64,000 bases of DNA from CALCLY01 sp900552775 (lineage in GTDB: Bacteria; Bacillota; Clostridia; UMGS1883; UMGS1540), in the NCBI GenBank assembly GCA_937966555.1, contig CALCLY010000011.1, forward strand, positions 62,001 to 126,000, in the 5' to 3' direction. Below are positions 42,113-50,518 of this stretch, piece by piece (the stretch's first letter is position 1; every line of letters begins with the position of its first letter). Position numbers and translations under genes: made by a program. Under the pieces are notes generated by a model. The model was not told where the DNA came from and made no database searches. It was given only the letters and a program-made list of their open reading frames with translations.

Positions 42113-42801
42113 TAGAGTTTAGAGATTTATACAAAATCTATAACGAAGGCGAAGCAGACAATGAAGTTCGTGCCGTGGACGGAATATCGTTTTTTATCGG
42201 TAAAGGCGAATTTGTAGGAATTGTAGGCGCATCGGGTTCCGGCAAATCCACCTGCATGAATATAATAGGCTGCCTTGACGTGCCTACGCGCGGCAACTAT
42301 CTTTTAAACGGAACAGATGTCAGCACAATGACGGAAAAGCAGCTTGCGCATGTCAGGAACCGTGAACTGGGATTTATTTTTCAGCAGTACAATCTGATTC
42401 CAAAACTCACAATTCTCGAAAACGTTGAGCTTCCGCTTCTCTACAAAGGCGTTTCCCTTTCTGAAAGGCGTGAGATGGCAATAGAAGCTCTGGGACGCGT
42501 CGGGCTTGCCGAAAGAATCAAAAAATACCCATCGCAGCTTTCGGGCGGTCAGCAGCAGAGGGTTTCAATAGCGCGCGCTCTTGCCGGAAAACCTCCCGTT
42601 ATTCTGGCGGACGAACCCACGGGCGCTCTCGACTCGAAAACGGGACACGAAATTTTAGAGTTTATACAAAAGCTTCACGAAGAAGGTACAACAATCGTTC
42701 TTATAACACACGATAATTCAATTGCGGCACAGTGTCCGCGCGTTATAAGAATAAGCGACGGAAAAATAATTGAAGATACCAGAAGAGGTGGTGCGGCATG
42801 A
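42109..42801 (+). CDS. ABC transporter ATPase (MacB/LolD type)
   Basis: A 230-residue ATP-binding subunit: Walker A GASGSGKST (about 41-49), Q-loop FIFQQYNLIP, signature LSGGQQQRVSIARAL, and Walker B VILADEPTGALD. This subgroup energises FtsX-like permeases in mechanotransmission exporters. Overlaps of ATGA on both sides show tight coupling with the adaptor and permease. Confidence 0.95.
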   Translation: MIEFRDLYKIYNEGEADNEVRAVDGISFFIGKGEFVGIVGASGSGKSTCMNIIGCLDVPTRGNYLLNGTDVSTMTEKQLAHVRNRELGFIFQQYNLIPKLTILENVELPLLYKGVSLSERREMAIEALGRVGLAERIKKYPSQLSGGQQQRVSIARALAGKPPVILADEPTGALDSKTGHEILEFIQKLHEEGTTIVLITHDNSIAAQCPRVIRISDGKIIEDTRRGGAA

Positions 42802-43976
42802 ATATAACACAGTCTTTTATGCTTGCCGCAAAAAGCCTTGCGAGCAGCAAAATGCGCTCATTTCTTACAATGCTCGGAATTATTATAGGTATTGCGGCGG
42901 TTATAGCGCTTGTAAGCCTCATGAACGGAATGAGCAACGAAATAGTATCTTCGTTTGAAGATATGGGCATGAATAACATGACCGTTACCATTACTCCGCG
43001 CGGCGGTAACAGAACCATAACAAGCGATGACATGCAAAATTTCTGCGATGAAAACAGCGATGTGATAGCCGGTATGACCCCAACCGTAAGCGTTATGAGC
43101 GCAACGGTTAAAAAAGGTTCCGAGAACATAACCACAACATCTGTTACGGGCGTCAGCGAAATGTATGACGATATAAACGGAAAAAAGCTTGAAGAAGGTA
43201 ACTTCTTAACGTATCTTGATGTTGAAAACGATGTCAGAAACTGCGTTATCGGCACATATGTAAGAAACGAACTTTTCGGCAGCCAAAGCCCCATAGGGCA
43301 GACACTTAAGATAAACGGCAACACATTCACCGTTATAGGCGTTCTCGAAGAAAGTGCGGACAGTGAGGAATCCTCATCAGACGATGCGATTTTAATTCCG
43401 TACACCGTGGCAAGCAAGATTGCTTTTACACGAGTTACAAGCTACACGATTTCAGCCGTTGACAACGACCATGTCGAAAGTGCCAAAGCCGCTTTAAACA
43501 GATATTTGTACGGCGAACTCGGCGACACGGATTTATACAACATAATCACGCTGCAGGAGGCGGCGGACACGGTAAATAAACTTTTGGGAAAAATGTCTGC
43601 CATACTTGTCGGAATTGCAGGTATTTCACTTCTTGTAGGCGGCATTGGAATCATGAACATCATGCTTGTTTCCGTAACGGAGCGAACACGCGAAATAGGT
43701 ATACGAAAAGCTTTGGGGGCAACGCCATGGGATATTCTGAGTCAGTTTGTGGTTGAAGCAATTACAACAAGCGCAATAGGCGGTGTGCTCGGCATAATAG
43801 TCGGCATAGGAGCCGCATACGGACTTGCGAAAGCTGTCGGCATGAAAGCGGCTATTTCCGTTTCGGCAATTATAATATCGGTTTCGGTTTCGGCAGGTAT
43901 CGGCGTTGCGTTCGGCTATTTTCCGGCGAAAAAGGCCGCGGCTCTGAATCCTATAGAAGCTTTGCGCTATGACTGA
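42798..43976 (+). CDS. ABC transporter permease (MacB/FtsX type)
   Basis: A 392-residue permease with one transmembrane helix near the N-terminus (about 18-42), a large extracytoplasmic MacB-PCD domain (about 45-250), and three C-terminal helices in an FtsX domain (about 270-392) with the loop VSVTERTREIGIRKALGAT. It pairs with the preceding ATPase and adaptor in a three-gene operon. The substrate is unknown; the neighbouring SLH protein could be functionally linked to envelope stress or export. Confidence 0.94.
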   Translation: MNITQSFMLAAKSLASSKMRSFLTMLGIIIGIAAVIALVSLMNGMSNEIVSSFEDMGMNNMTVTITPRGGNRTITSDDMQNFCDENSDVIAGMTPTVSVMSATVKKGSENITTTSVTGVSEMYDDINGKKLEEGNFLTYLDVENDVRNCVIGTYVRNELFGSQSPIGQTLKINGNTFTVIGVLEESADSEESSSDDAILIPYTVASKIAFTRVTSYTISAVDNDHVESAKAALNRYLYGELGDTDLYNIITLQEAADTVNKLLGKMSAILVGIAGISLLVGGIGIMNIMLVSVTERTREIGIRKALGATPWDILSQFVVEAITTSAIGGVLGIIVGIGAAYGLAKAVGMKAAISVSAIIISVSVSAGIGVAFGYFPAKKAAALNPIEALRYD

Positions 43977-44014
43977 TAAAAGCACGAATTGACTGTAAGA
44001 AAGGATTTGAATAC

Positions 44015-46864
44015 ATGACTAAAAAAATACTTGCAATTTTGCTGACGCTTATGCTTATTCTGACGTTTAACGTCGCGGCAATCGACAGCGACAGCCGTTT
44101 TGACCTTTTGAAAGAGCTTGACATCATGGTAGGTTACGCAGACGGCTCTTTGGGACTTGACAATCTCGTGACCCGGGCCGAATTCGTTAAAATGGCGGTT
44201 GCGGCATCGAAATACAGAGATTCCGTTTCATCGGGTCTGTCCGTTTCACCTTTTTCGGACGTAATGTACAGCTCGTGGTATGCGCCTTACGTATATCTCG
44301 GCGCTTCAAACAAGCTTCTTCTCGGCTATAAGGACGGCTGTTTCCGCCCCGACAACGCGGTGACTTACGAAGAAGCTCTGACGGTGGCTTTGAGGCTTCT
44401 GGGTTACGAGGACAGCGAATTTGAATATTCATGGCCCGCAGGACAGATAAGCGTTGCCAGAAACATCGGTCTGTCTGACGGAATGAATTCCTACGCCGGG
44501 CAAAACCTGAACAGGAATCAGGTTTCGATGCTGTTTTACAATCTTCTGCGCGCCGATATAAAAGGCGGCAGTACCGAATATATCACAACCCTTAATTACT
44601 CATGGCTTCACGATGTGGTTTTAACCTCATCGCACAATGAATCTTCATCCGTAAAAAAGGGGTACGTATACACAAGCGCCGGTCTTTATGAAGTGACGGA
44701 CAGCTTTGACTATTCCCTTGTAGGAACAAAGGGCGATGCGCTTCTGCGCGACGGCAAAATTGCCGAATTTGTTCCCGAATCCACAAATACCGTAAAATAC
44801 AACGTATTCTCGGTTACAGGGAATTCGCTTGTACTTTTTAAAGACGGCGCAATTTCCGACTACAAACTTGATAATTCCGAAACGCTGTATTTTGAAAATC
44901 AAAAAACAACCGTGGGTGAAATGCTTTCAAAATTTTCGGCGGGCGATGTTCTGGAACTCCACTGCGACAAAAACTGGGATCTTGATTATGCAACTTATCA
45001 CGAAAGCGAACTTGAAGGCCCGATTGTCGTAAGTGATTCATCATGGTATCAAAACACGGGAATACAAAGCGGTGCAACGGTTGTGCGCGACGGCGTTATC
45101 TCGTCCCTTTCCGCAATTGCACCTTATGACGTTGTGTATTACAACACGGAGATGCAGAATGTGTGGGTTTGCAGCAAGAAAGTTACGGGAAATTATGAAG
45201 CGGCAGTTCCGAACAAAGACCAGATAAAGCAAATAAAGCTTTCGGGTGTTTTATACAACGTAAATTCCGTTGAAGCGTATAAGGCTCTTTCTTCAAGCGG
45301 CAGCGTGAAAATCGGTGACAGAGTAACGCTTATTCTCGACAGAGACGGTGACGCGGTCGGCGCGCTGAGCAGCGCGGTTGCGGGCACGGAAAGCTACGCT
45401 GTTTACCAGGTTATCGGAAACAGCATCGTAGTTTACAAAGACGGTTACCTTAAAAACCTTACGCTCAAAAACTCCGATACGGCATATTTAAACGGCGCCG
45501 CAACCACGGTAGGAAATATCAAATCCGCTCTTCAGACAGGATATACGATAGATGTTTCCAGAAATGCCGACGGCACGATAGACTATGTAACCGTTATAGA
45601 ATCTCAGCTTGACGGTCCGTACACGGTTAAAAACTCGTCATGGATGAGCGAATACGGCATAAATTCTTCTGCCGCTGTTCTCAGAAAAGGTGCCAAAGCG
45701 CAGGCGAGCGATGTTAAAACAAACGATATCGTTTATTACTCAAGCACACTTAACACTGTTTGGGCATACTGCGACACGGTTACAGGCGTATATGAATCGG
45801 CGGAACCGAACAAAGATACTCCGAAAACCGTTACCGTTTCCGGAAAGACATACAGCATAGAGGGCATAGATGCTTATAACACACTCTCTTCAAACGGCTC
45901 GGCGTCCTTCGGCGATACAATTACGCTGCTTTTGGGCAAGAACGGAGAAATTGCCGATGTTGCAAACGGCGCCGCGGTTTCGGATGAACCCATAACGGGC
46001 GTTCTTCTCTCGGCAGGAGTGAAATCTTATACCGATTCCTCCGGAAAAGACTATTCTTCAAGCTATGTTGTAATTTGCAGAACCGACGGTACAAAGGCGG
46101 AATATATGTCAGATAAAGACTATTCGGATTCTTCTTCCGTAGGCGGCGCCGTGAAAATTGAATTTTCGGACGGCAAAGCAAAGATTTCCGCAATTCCTCA
46201 GGAAAGCAGTGTAAGCGGCACTTTCAGCAAAGCCGATATGAAATTGGGCTCCGACAAATGTGCCGACGGAATAGAAATTTTAGATGTTTCCGCCGCGGAT
46301 TTTTCGCCCGCTCTTTGCTGCAAAGTATATCCGCAGCGGCTTGACGGCGCATATGTTTCATCCAGAAACGTTATATATGCCGAAAAGAATGCCGAAGGGG
46401 CTATCTCAAAACTCATTTTGAAGGATGTAACGGGAGACAACTATTCTTACGGAATTGTTACCTCCGCTCAGAAAAACTCAATGGGCATGAGTATTTCCGG
46501 AAGCTACACGTATTTTTCCGGAAGCACAAAACAAACTGCGCAGACAAACGGTTCGTCTTTCTCCGTTTATGCGGGTCAGCCGGTTAAAATAGATACGCGA
46601 AACGGCGTTTTGAAAAACATGTTTGCTTTAAACAGCGCCGGCACGGTTTCGTCAATAGGCAGTGGAAACGTTGTAATAAACGGCAAAACCTGCCTGCTTT
46701 GGGACAAAGCTCTGTGCTACCAAAACACAGTAAACTATGAGTATCAGGCAATAACTCTTGAAGATCTCAAAAAACTTATGTCGACTCACACCGTCACGGC
46801 TTATGAGGACAGTTCGCAAAGCTCCGGCGGAAGAATAAGAGTTCTTGTTGCAAAGAAAAAATAA
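44015..46864 (+). CDS. S-layer homology (SLH) domain exoprotein with tandem internal repeats
   Basis: A 949-residue exported protein. It has a signal peptide (MTKKILAILLTLMLILTFNVAA), SLH motifs in the N-terminal about 190 residues (LVTRAEFVKMAVAAS...FSDVMYSSWYAPYV...FRPDNAVTYEEALTVALRLLGY), then repeated modules of about 175-180 residues. The repeats share VYYNTEMQNVWVCSKKVTGNYEAA / VYYSSTLNTVWAYCDTVTGVYESA and KTVTVSGKTYSIEGIDAYNTLSS-type segments. SLH motifs hold it to secondary wall polymers. It follows the MacAB-like permease by 38 bases and ends at a terminator; its ligand or partner is unknown. Confidence 0.9.
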   Translation: MTKKILAILLTLMLILTFNVAAIDSDSRFDLLKELDIMVGYADGSLGLDNLVTRAEFVKMAVAASKYRDSVSSGLSVSPFSDVMYSSWYAPYVYLGASNKLLLGYKDGCFRPDNAVTYEEALTVALRLLGYEDSEFEYSWPAGQISVARNIGLSDGMNSYAGQNLNRNQVSMLFYNLLRADIKGGSTEYITTLNYSWLHDVVLTSSHNESSSVKKGYVYTSAGLYEVTDSFDYSLVGTKGDALLRDGKIAEFVPESTNTVKYNVFSVTGNSLVLFKDGAISDYKLDNSETLYFENQKTTVGEMLSKFSAGDVLELHCDKNWDLDYATYHESELEGPIVVSDSSWYQNTGIQSGATVVRDGVISSLSAIAPYDVVYYNTEMQNVWVCSKKVTGNYEAAVPNKDQIKQIKLSGVLYNVNSVEAYKALSSSGSVKIGDRVTLILDRDGDAVGALSSAVAGTESYAVYQVIGNSIVVYKDGYLKNLTLKNSDTAYLNGAATTVGNIKSALQTGYTIDVSRNADGTIDYVTVIESQLDGPYTVKNSSWMSEYGINSSAAVLRKGAKAQASDVKTNDIVYYSSTLNTVWAYCDTVTGVYESAEPNKDTPKTVTVSGKTYSIEGIDAYNTLSSNGSASFGDTITLLLGKNGEIADVANGAAVSDEPITGVLLSAGVKSYTDSSGKDYSSSYVVICRTDGTKAEYMSDKDYSDSSSVGGAVKIEFSDGKAKISAIPQESSVSGTFSKADMKLGSDKCADGIEILDVSAADFSPALCCKVYPQRLDGAYVSSRNVIYAEKNAEGAISKLILKDVTGDNYSYGIVTSAQKNSMGMSISGSYTYFSGSTKQTAQTNGSSFSVYAGQPVKIDTRNGVLKNMFALNSAGTVSSIGSGNVVINGKTCLLWDKALCYQNTVNYEYQAITLEDLKKLMSTHTVTAYEDSSQSSGGRIRVLVAKKK

Positions 46865-46881
46865 CAGCTTTAAGTTTTGCT

Positions 46882-46940
46882 GAAAAAACCGTCTTCTCTA
46901 TTGTCAGTTTTTAAGTCTGTCAATAAGGGACGGTTTTTTC
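46882..46940 (+). terminator. Terminator after the SLH protein
   Basis: GAAAAAACCGTC (46882-46893) pairs with GACGGTTTTTTC (46929-46940), with an inner TATTG...CAATA stem; T-run inside the 3' arm. Confidence 0.85.
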
Positions 46941-46977
46941 GTAAGCTGTCTGCCGCTTCTTTCTTTTTAAAAATTGA

Positions 46978-47006
46978 TTGACTTTTCTTCTCTCCTATTA
47001 TATAAT
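46978..47006 (+). promoter_or_regulatory. Promoter of tyrS
   Basis: TTGACT (46978-46983), 17 bases, TATAAT (47001-47006). The leader is only about 45 nt, too short for a T-box. Confidence 0.85.
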
Positions 47007-47058
47007 ATATAAAACGATATTTTTTTTGTCGCACTAAGCGGCGGAATGGAGATAAAGT

Positions 47059-48285
47059 ATGGCTAATGTATACGATACTCTGCGCGAGCGCGGTCTTATA
47101 GCGCAGGTAACGCACGAAAAAGAAATACGCGAACTTCTCGAAAACGAGAAAGTGACATTCTATATAGGTTTTGACCCCACGGCTGACAGCTTGCACATAG
47201 GTCATTTCCTTCAGATGGTTGTTATGCGCCATATGCAGCTTGCGGGTCACAGACCGATAGCTCTTGTAGGCGGCGGAACAGGCATGGTCGGAGACCCTTC
47301 GGGCAGAACCGATATGCGCAAGATGATGACACCCGAAACAATTCAGCACAACTGTGATTGCTTTAAAAAGCAGCTTTCCTCGGTTATTGATTTTTCCGAA
47401 GGAAAGGCAATTATGGTAAATAATGCGGACTGGCTCTTAAAACTTAATTATATCGAGTTTTTAAGAGATATCGGTGTTTGTTTCTCCGTAAACGAAATGC
47501 TCCGTGCGGAGTGCTTTAAGACAAGACTTGAAAAGGGTCTTTCGTTCATTGAATTTAACTATATGCTCATGCAGAGTTACGACTTTTTGCAGCTTTACAA
47601 AAAATATAACTGCAAAATCGAGCTCGGCGGAGACGATCAGTGGAGCAATATTTTGGGCGGTCTTGATTTGGTTCGCCGCAAAGAACAGGCTCAGGTATAC
47701 GGCATGACCTTCACCCTTCTTACAAACAGTGAAGGCAAAAAAATGGGTAAAACCGCCAAAGGCGCTTTATGGCTTGACCCTGAAAAGGTATCTCCCTATG
47801 AGTTTTATCAGTATTGGAGAAACGTATCGGATGCTGACGTATGCCGCTTCTTAAAACTTGTAACATTTGTTCCGATGGAAGAAATCAGAGAATACGAAAA
47901 GCTTGAAGGCAAAGAACTTAACGAAGCTAAAGAACGTCTCGGCTTTGAAGTTACAAAGCTGGTTCACGGCGAAGAGGAGGCACGCAAAGCCCAGGAGGCG
48001 GCGCGCGCTGTATTTTCAGCCGGAGGTGTTTCGGCAGATATGCCCACAAAAGAAATAAACGGTGCGGATTTCGGTGATGAAATAAATATTCTCGACCTTC
48101 TTGCGAGTGTTGAATTTATACCTTCAAAAGCTGAAGGCAAGCGTCTTATTAAACAGGGCGGTCTTACGGTTAATGACAAAAAAGTGACTTCTTTTGAAGA
48201 TTCTGTTGCAAAAGCAGATTTCGGCGATGACGGAATCATTGCACGCCGAGGCAAAAAAGCATATCTTAAAATTATACTTAAGTAA
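47059..48285 (+). CDS. tyrS: Tyrosyl-tRNA synthetase
   Basis: A 408-residue class I synthetase. It has the HIGH-like motif in FDPTADSLHIGHFLQ (about 36-50), the tyrosine-specific QLGGDDQWSNI-like segment (ELGGDDQWSNILGG), the KMSKS-type loop GKKMGKTAKGALWL, and a C-terminal S4-like RNA-binding domain (LLASVEFIPSKAEGKRLIKQGGLTV). AATGGAGATAAAGT precedes the ATG. It is a single-gene unit with its own promoter and a terminator hairpin. Confidence 0.97.
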   Translation: MANVYDTLRERGLIAQVTHEKEIRELLENEKVTFYIGFDPTADSLHIGHFLQMVVMRHMQLAGHRPIALVGGGTGMVGDPSGRTDMRKMMTPETIQHNCDCFKKQLSSVIDFSEGKAIMVNNADWLLKLNYIEFLRDIGVCFSVNEMLRAECFKTRLEKGLSFIEFNYMLMQSYDFLQLYKKYNCKIELGGDDQWSNILGGLDLVRRKEQAQVYGMTFTLLTNSEGKKMGKTAKGALWLDPEKVSPYEFYQYWRNVSDADVCRFLKLVTFVPMEEIREYEKLEGKELNEAKERLGFEVTKLVHGEEEARKAQEAARAVFSAGGVSADMPTKEINGADFGDEINILDLLASVEFIPSKAEGKRLIKQGGLTVNDKKVTSFEDSVAKADFGDDGIIARRGKKAYLKIILK

Positions 48286-48291
48286 TTTTTA

Positions 48292-48319
48292 TAAGCGGGC
48301 GGTAAAAACCGTCCGCTTA
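48292..48319 (+). terminator. Hairpin terminator after tyrS
   Basis: TAAGCGGGCGGT (48292-48303) pairs with ACCGTCCGCTTA (48308-48319; one G-U), loop of four A; followed by ACAAATTTTAA. Confidence 0.75.
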
Positions 48320-48378
48320 CAAATTTTAATAAAAAATGACAATTTGTATGTGCCTTCGTATAAAAATAAAAAAATTGC

Positions 48379-48407
48379 TTGACAAAACCGAATCTTTGAT
48401 GTATAAT
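48379..48407 (+). promoter_or_regulatory. Promoter of tRNA-Pro
   Basis: TTGACA (48379-48384), 17 bases, TATAAT (48402-48407), 19 bases before the tRNA 5' end. Exact consensus. Confidence 0.92.
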
Positions 48408-48426
48408 ATTTAATGTTCTGAAAAAT

Positions 48427-48503
48427 CTGGGTGTAGCGCAGTTTGGTAGCGTGCTTGAATGGGGTTCAAGAGGCCGGGAGTTCGACTCTCCCCACTCAGA
48501 CCA
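48427..48503 (+). tRNA. tRNA-Pro (anticodon GGG)
   Basis: A 77-nt cloverleaf: acceptor CTGGGTG with CACTCAG (one G-U), D-arm with GTAGCGCAGTTTGGTAGCG, anticodon stem CTTGA/TCAAG around loop ATGGGGT (anticodon GGG), T-arm GGGAGTTCGACTCTCCC, discriminator A and encoded CCA. Confidence 0.96.
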
Positions 48504-48505
48504 TG

Positions 48506-48537
48506 ACGGAGCAAAGCTTGCTTTGCTCCGTTTTTTT
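48506..48537 (+). terminator. Terminator of tRNA-Pro
   Basis: A perfect 12-bp stem ACGGAGCAAAGC/GCTTTGCTCCGT with a TT loop, then seven T. Confidence 0.93.
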
Positions 48538-48556
48538 ATTCATAAATTCTTGCATT

Positions 48557-49423
48557 TCATCTGTATTTTAGATAGTCAATAAATTTTTTAACCGCCAGAG
48601 ATGCGGTTTTTTTATTTCTTACGGCAAATCCGATTTTCCTGTACGAGGGCACATCAAGCTCGCGTACCGCGATTTTATACGGAACTCTTTTTAAAATCAG
48701 CTCCGGAAGTATGCTGACGCCGAGACCGCTTTCGACCATGGACATTACTGCATAATCGTCCCATGTGGTCAAATGTGTTTTGGGAGATAATCCGCTTCGT
48801 TCAAAAATTTCGGAAATCTCGGCTTTTGTGCCTTTTTCCAAAAGTATGAACGGGTCACCGCATAAATCCGCGGAGGATATCTTTTCCTTTGAACACAGAT
48901 AGTGGTTTTCGGGAAGAACCGCAAGAAGCCTGTCCTGTTCGAGAAAAACCGTTTCGAGCTCTTTTTCGGCAGGCAGGCGGAGAAAGCCGCAGTCAACGCG
49001 CCCTTCGGAAATCCATGTTTCGATTTCGGAGTAATCGCCGAGAAGAAGTTCATAATCAATGTTCGGATAATCGTTTTGAAATGCTTTGATTATTTTCGGG
49101 AGCCAGTGTGTTGCAACGCTTGAGAACGTTCCTATGCGTATTATACCGGTTTGCAGACCGCCGAGTGCATCGGCACACATTTGCAGTCCGTTCAGTTTTT
49201 CACACACGCTTTTGGCATGGGGAAAAAGTGCCAGACCGTCGGAAGTCAGGCGTACACCGCCGCGGTTTCTTTCAAGCAGCGTTAAATTCCATTCACTTTC
49301 CAGGTCGTGTATCATTCGGCTGACGGCAGGCTGGGTGTAGTTAAGATGCTGTGCAGCTTTTGTAAAACTTCCGAGTTCCGCTGCGGCAACAAATGCCATG
49401 TATTTTGCGATGTTGGATTCCAT
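48557..49423 (-). CDS. LysR-family transcriptional regulator
   Basis: A 288-residue LysR protein: winged HTH at about 1-65 (KYMAFVAAAELGSFTKAAQHLNYTQPAVSRMI) and a periplasmic-binding-like effector domain at about 90-288. The ATG at 49423 follows GGAGGG by 4 bases; an upstream ATG at 49480 has no such site. It is divergent from proB with a 126-base gap, the usual LysR layout, so proB may be its target, although the effector is unknown. Confidence 0.93.
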   Translation of the reverse strand: MESNIAKYMAFVAAAELGSFTKAAQHLNYTQPAVSRMIHDLESEWNLTLLERNRGGVRLTSDGLALFPHAKSVCEKLNGLQMCADALGGLQTGIIRIGTFSSVATHWLPKIIKAFQNDYPNIDYELLLGDYSEIETWISEGRVDCGFLRLPAEKELETVFLEQDRLLAVLPENHYLCSKEKISSADLCGDPFILLEKGTKAEISEIFERSGLSPKTHLTTWDDYAVMSMVESGLGVSILPELILKRVPYKIAVRELDVPSYRKIGFAVRNKKTASLAVKKFIDYLKYR

Positions 49424-49549
49424 ATTACCCTCCGTTTCAATTAATACATTACAAATTCTTATGATATACATTACAAACATTTGTTTTTGTTATTATATGA
49501 TATATGATACAATATAAAAAACAGAAAGTCAAGGAGGAAAAGAAACCTT

Positions 49550-50359
49550 ATGGGTATTTATAAAAACAGAATTGTTGTTAAGGTGGGAACATCCACGCTT
49601 ACAAACGAAACAGGCAAAAGCGATTTGCGCTCGTTTGAGCGCATAGCAAGGGTGCTTGCGGATGTGCAGAATAAGGGCTTTGAAGTGATTTTGGTTTCAT
49701 CGGGTGCCATAGCAGTAGGCAGCAACAAGCTGAGACTTCGGGAGAGACCGTCAAGCATGCGCATGAAGCAGGCGGCGGCAGCTGTGGGTCAGTGCGGAAT
49801 TATGTATTGGTATGACAAATTTTTCGGGGACTATGACAAAACAGTGGCGCAGATTCTGCTTAATGCGGATGACATAGAGCATGAAGAAAAGAAAGAAAAT
49901 CTCACAAATACTTTTGACGCTCTGCTTGAAATGGATATTATACCTATTGTTAACGAAAACGATTCGGTAAGCTACACGGAAATAGAATCCGAAGACCGCC
50001 TTTTCGGCGATAACGATATGCTGTCGGCGGTTGTTGCAGTTTTGTGCGGCGCGTCAAAGCTTATAATTTTGTCCGATATTGACGGAATGTATGAAAAAGA
50101 TCCGAGACTTCATCCGGAGGCTAAGCTTATTGAACGAGTGGAAAAAATAGACGATAAGATTTACTCTCTTGCCGGAGGTGCCGGCTCAAGGCGCGGCACG
50201 GGCGGAATGAAAACAAAGCTCAATGCGGCGTACCTTGCAACTTCGCGCGGTGCGGACGTTATAATCACCAACGGGAAGAGACCCGAGGATATATATAAAA
50301 TAATAGAAGGAAATAATGCGGGAACGCTTTTTGAAGGAAAAAAGAATTTTTCGATTTAA
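49550..50359 (+). CDS. proB: Glutamate 5-kinase
   Basis: First enzyme of proline synthesis, phosphorylating glutamate to gamma-glutamyl phosphate. The 269 residues carry the amino-acid-kinase fold: VVKVGTSTLTNETG (about 9-22), LVSSGAIAVG, the glutamate-site NENDSVS and LSDIDGMYEKDPR, and GGMKTKLNAA. It lacks the C-terminal PUA domain present in many ProB proteins, giving the short form. proA is not adjacent. It is divergent from a LysR regulator. AAGGAGGAAAAG lies about 13 bases before the ATG, a slightly long spacing. Confidence 0.95.
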   Translation: MGIYKNRIVVKVGTSTLTNETGKSDLRSFERIARVLADVQNKGFEVILVSSGAIAVGSNKLRLRERPSSMRMKQAAAAVGQCGIMYWYDKFFGDYDKTVAQILLNADDIEHEEKKENLTNTFDALLEMDIIPIVNENDSVSYTEIESEDRLFGDNDMLSAVVAVLCGASKLIILSDIDGMYEKDPRLHPEAKLIERVEKIDDKIYSLAGGAGSRRGTGGMKTKLNAAYLATSRGADVIITNGKRPEDIYKIIEGNNAGTLFEGKKNFSI

Positions 50360-50414
50360 AACAAACCTCTCTTTAAAAGCTTTCAAAAAAAATCCGTTTT
50401 TCGAATAAAAAAAC

Positions 50415-50443
50415 TTGACCGCAGACAAAGTTTGTATTACAAT
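50415..50443 (+). promoter_or_regulatory. Promoter of the DUF1846 gene
   Basis: TTGACC (50415-50420), 17 bases, TACAAT (50438-50443), 76 bases before the ATG at 50519. Confidence 0.7.
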
Positions 50444-50518
50444 TAAAGAGAATGCAAAAGAAACGGAGATTTGTGTGAAAATTCTTCATGCCAAACCTCC
50501 GGCGAAATGGAGATTAAA

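Noticed and set aside
47007..47058. T-box riboswitch before tyrS (also looked for at serS, gltX and glyS)
   Set aside because: The leaders are too short and lack the T-box sequence and long specifier stem.
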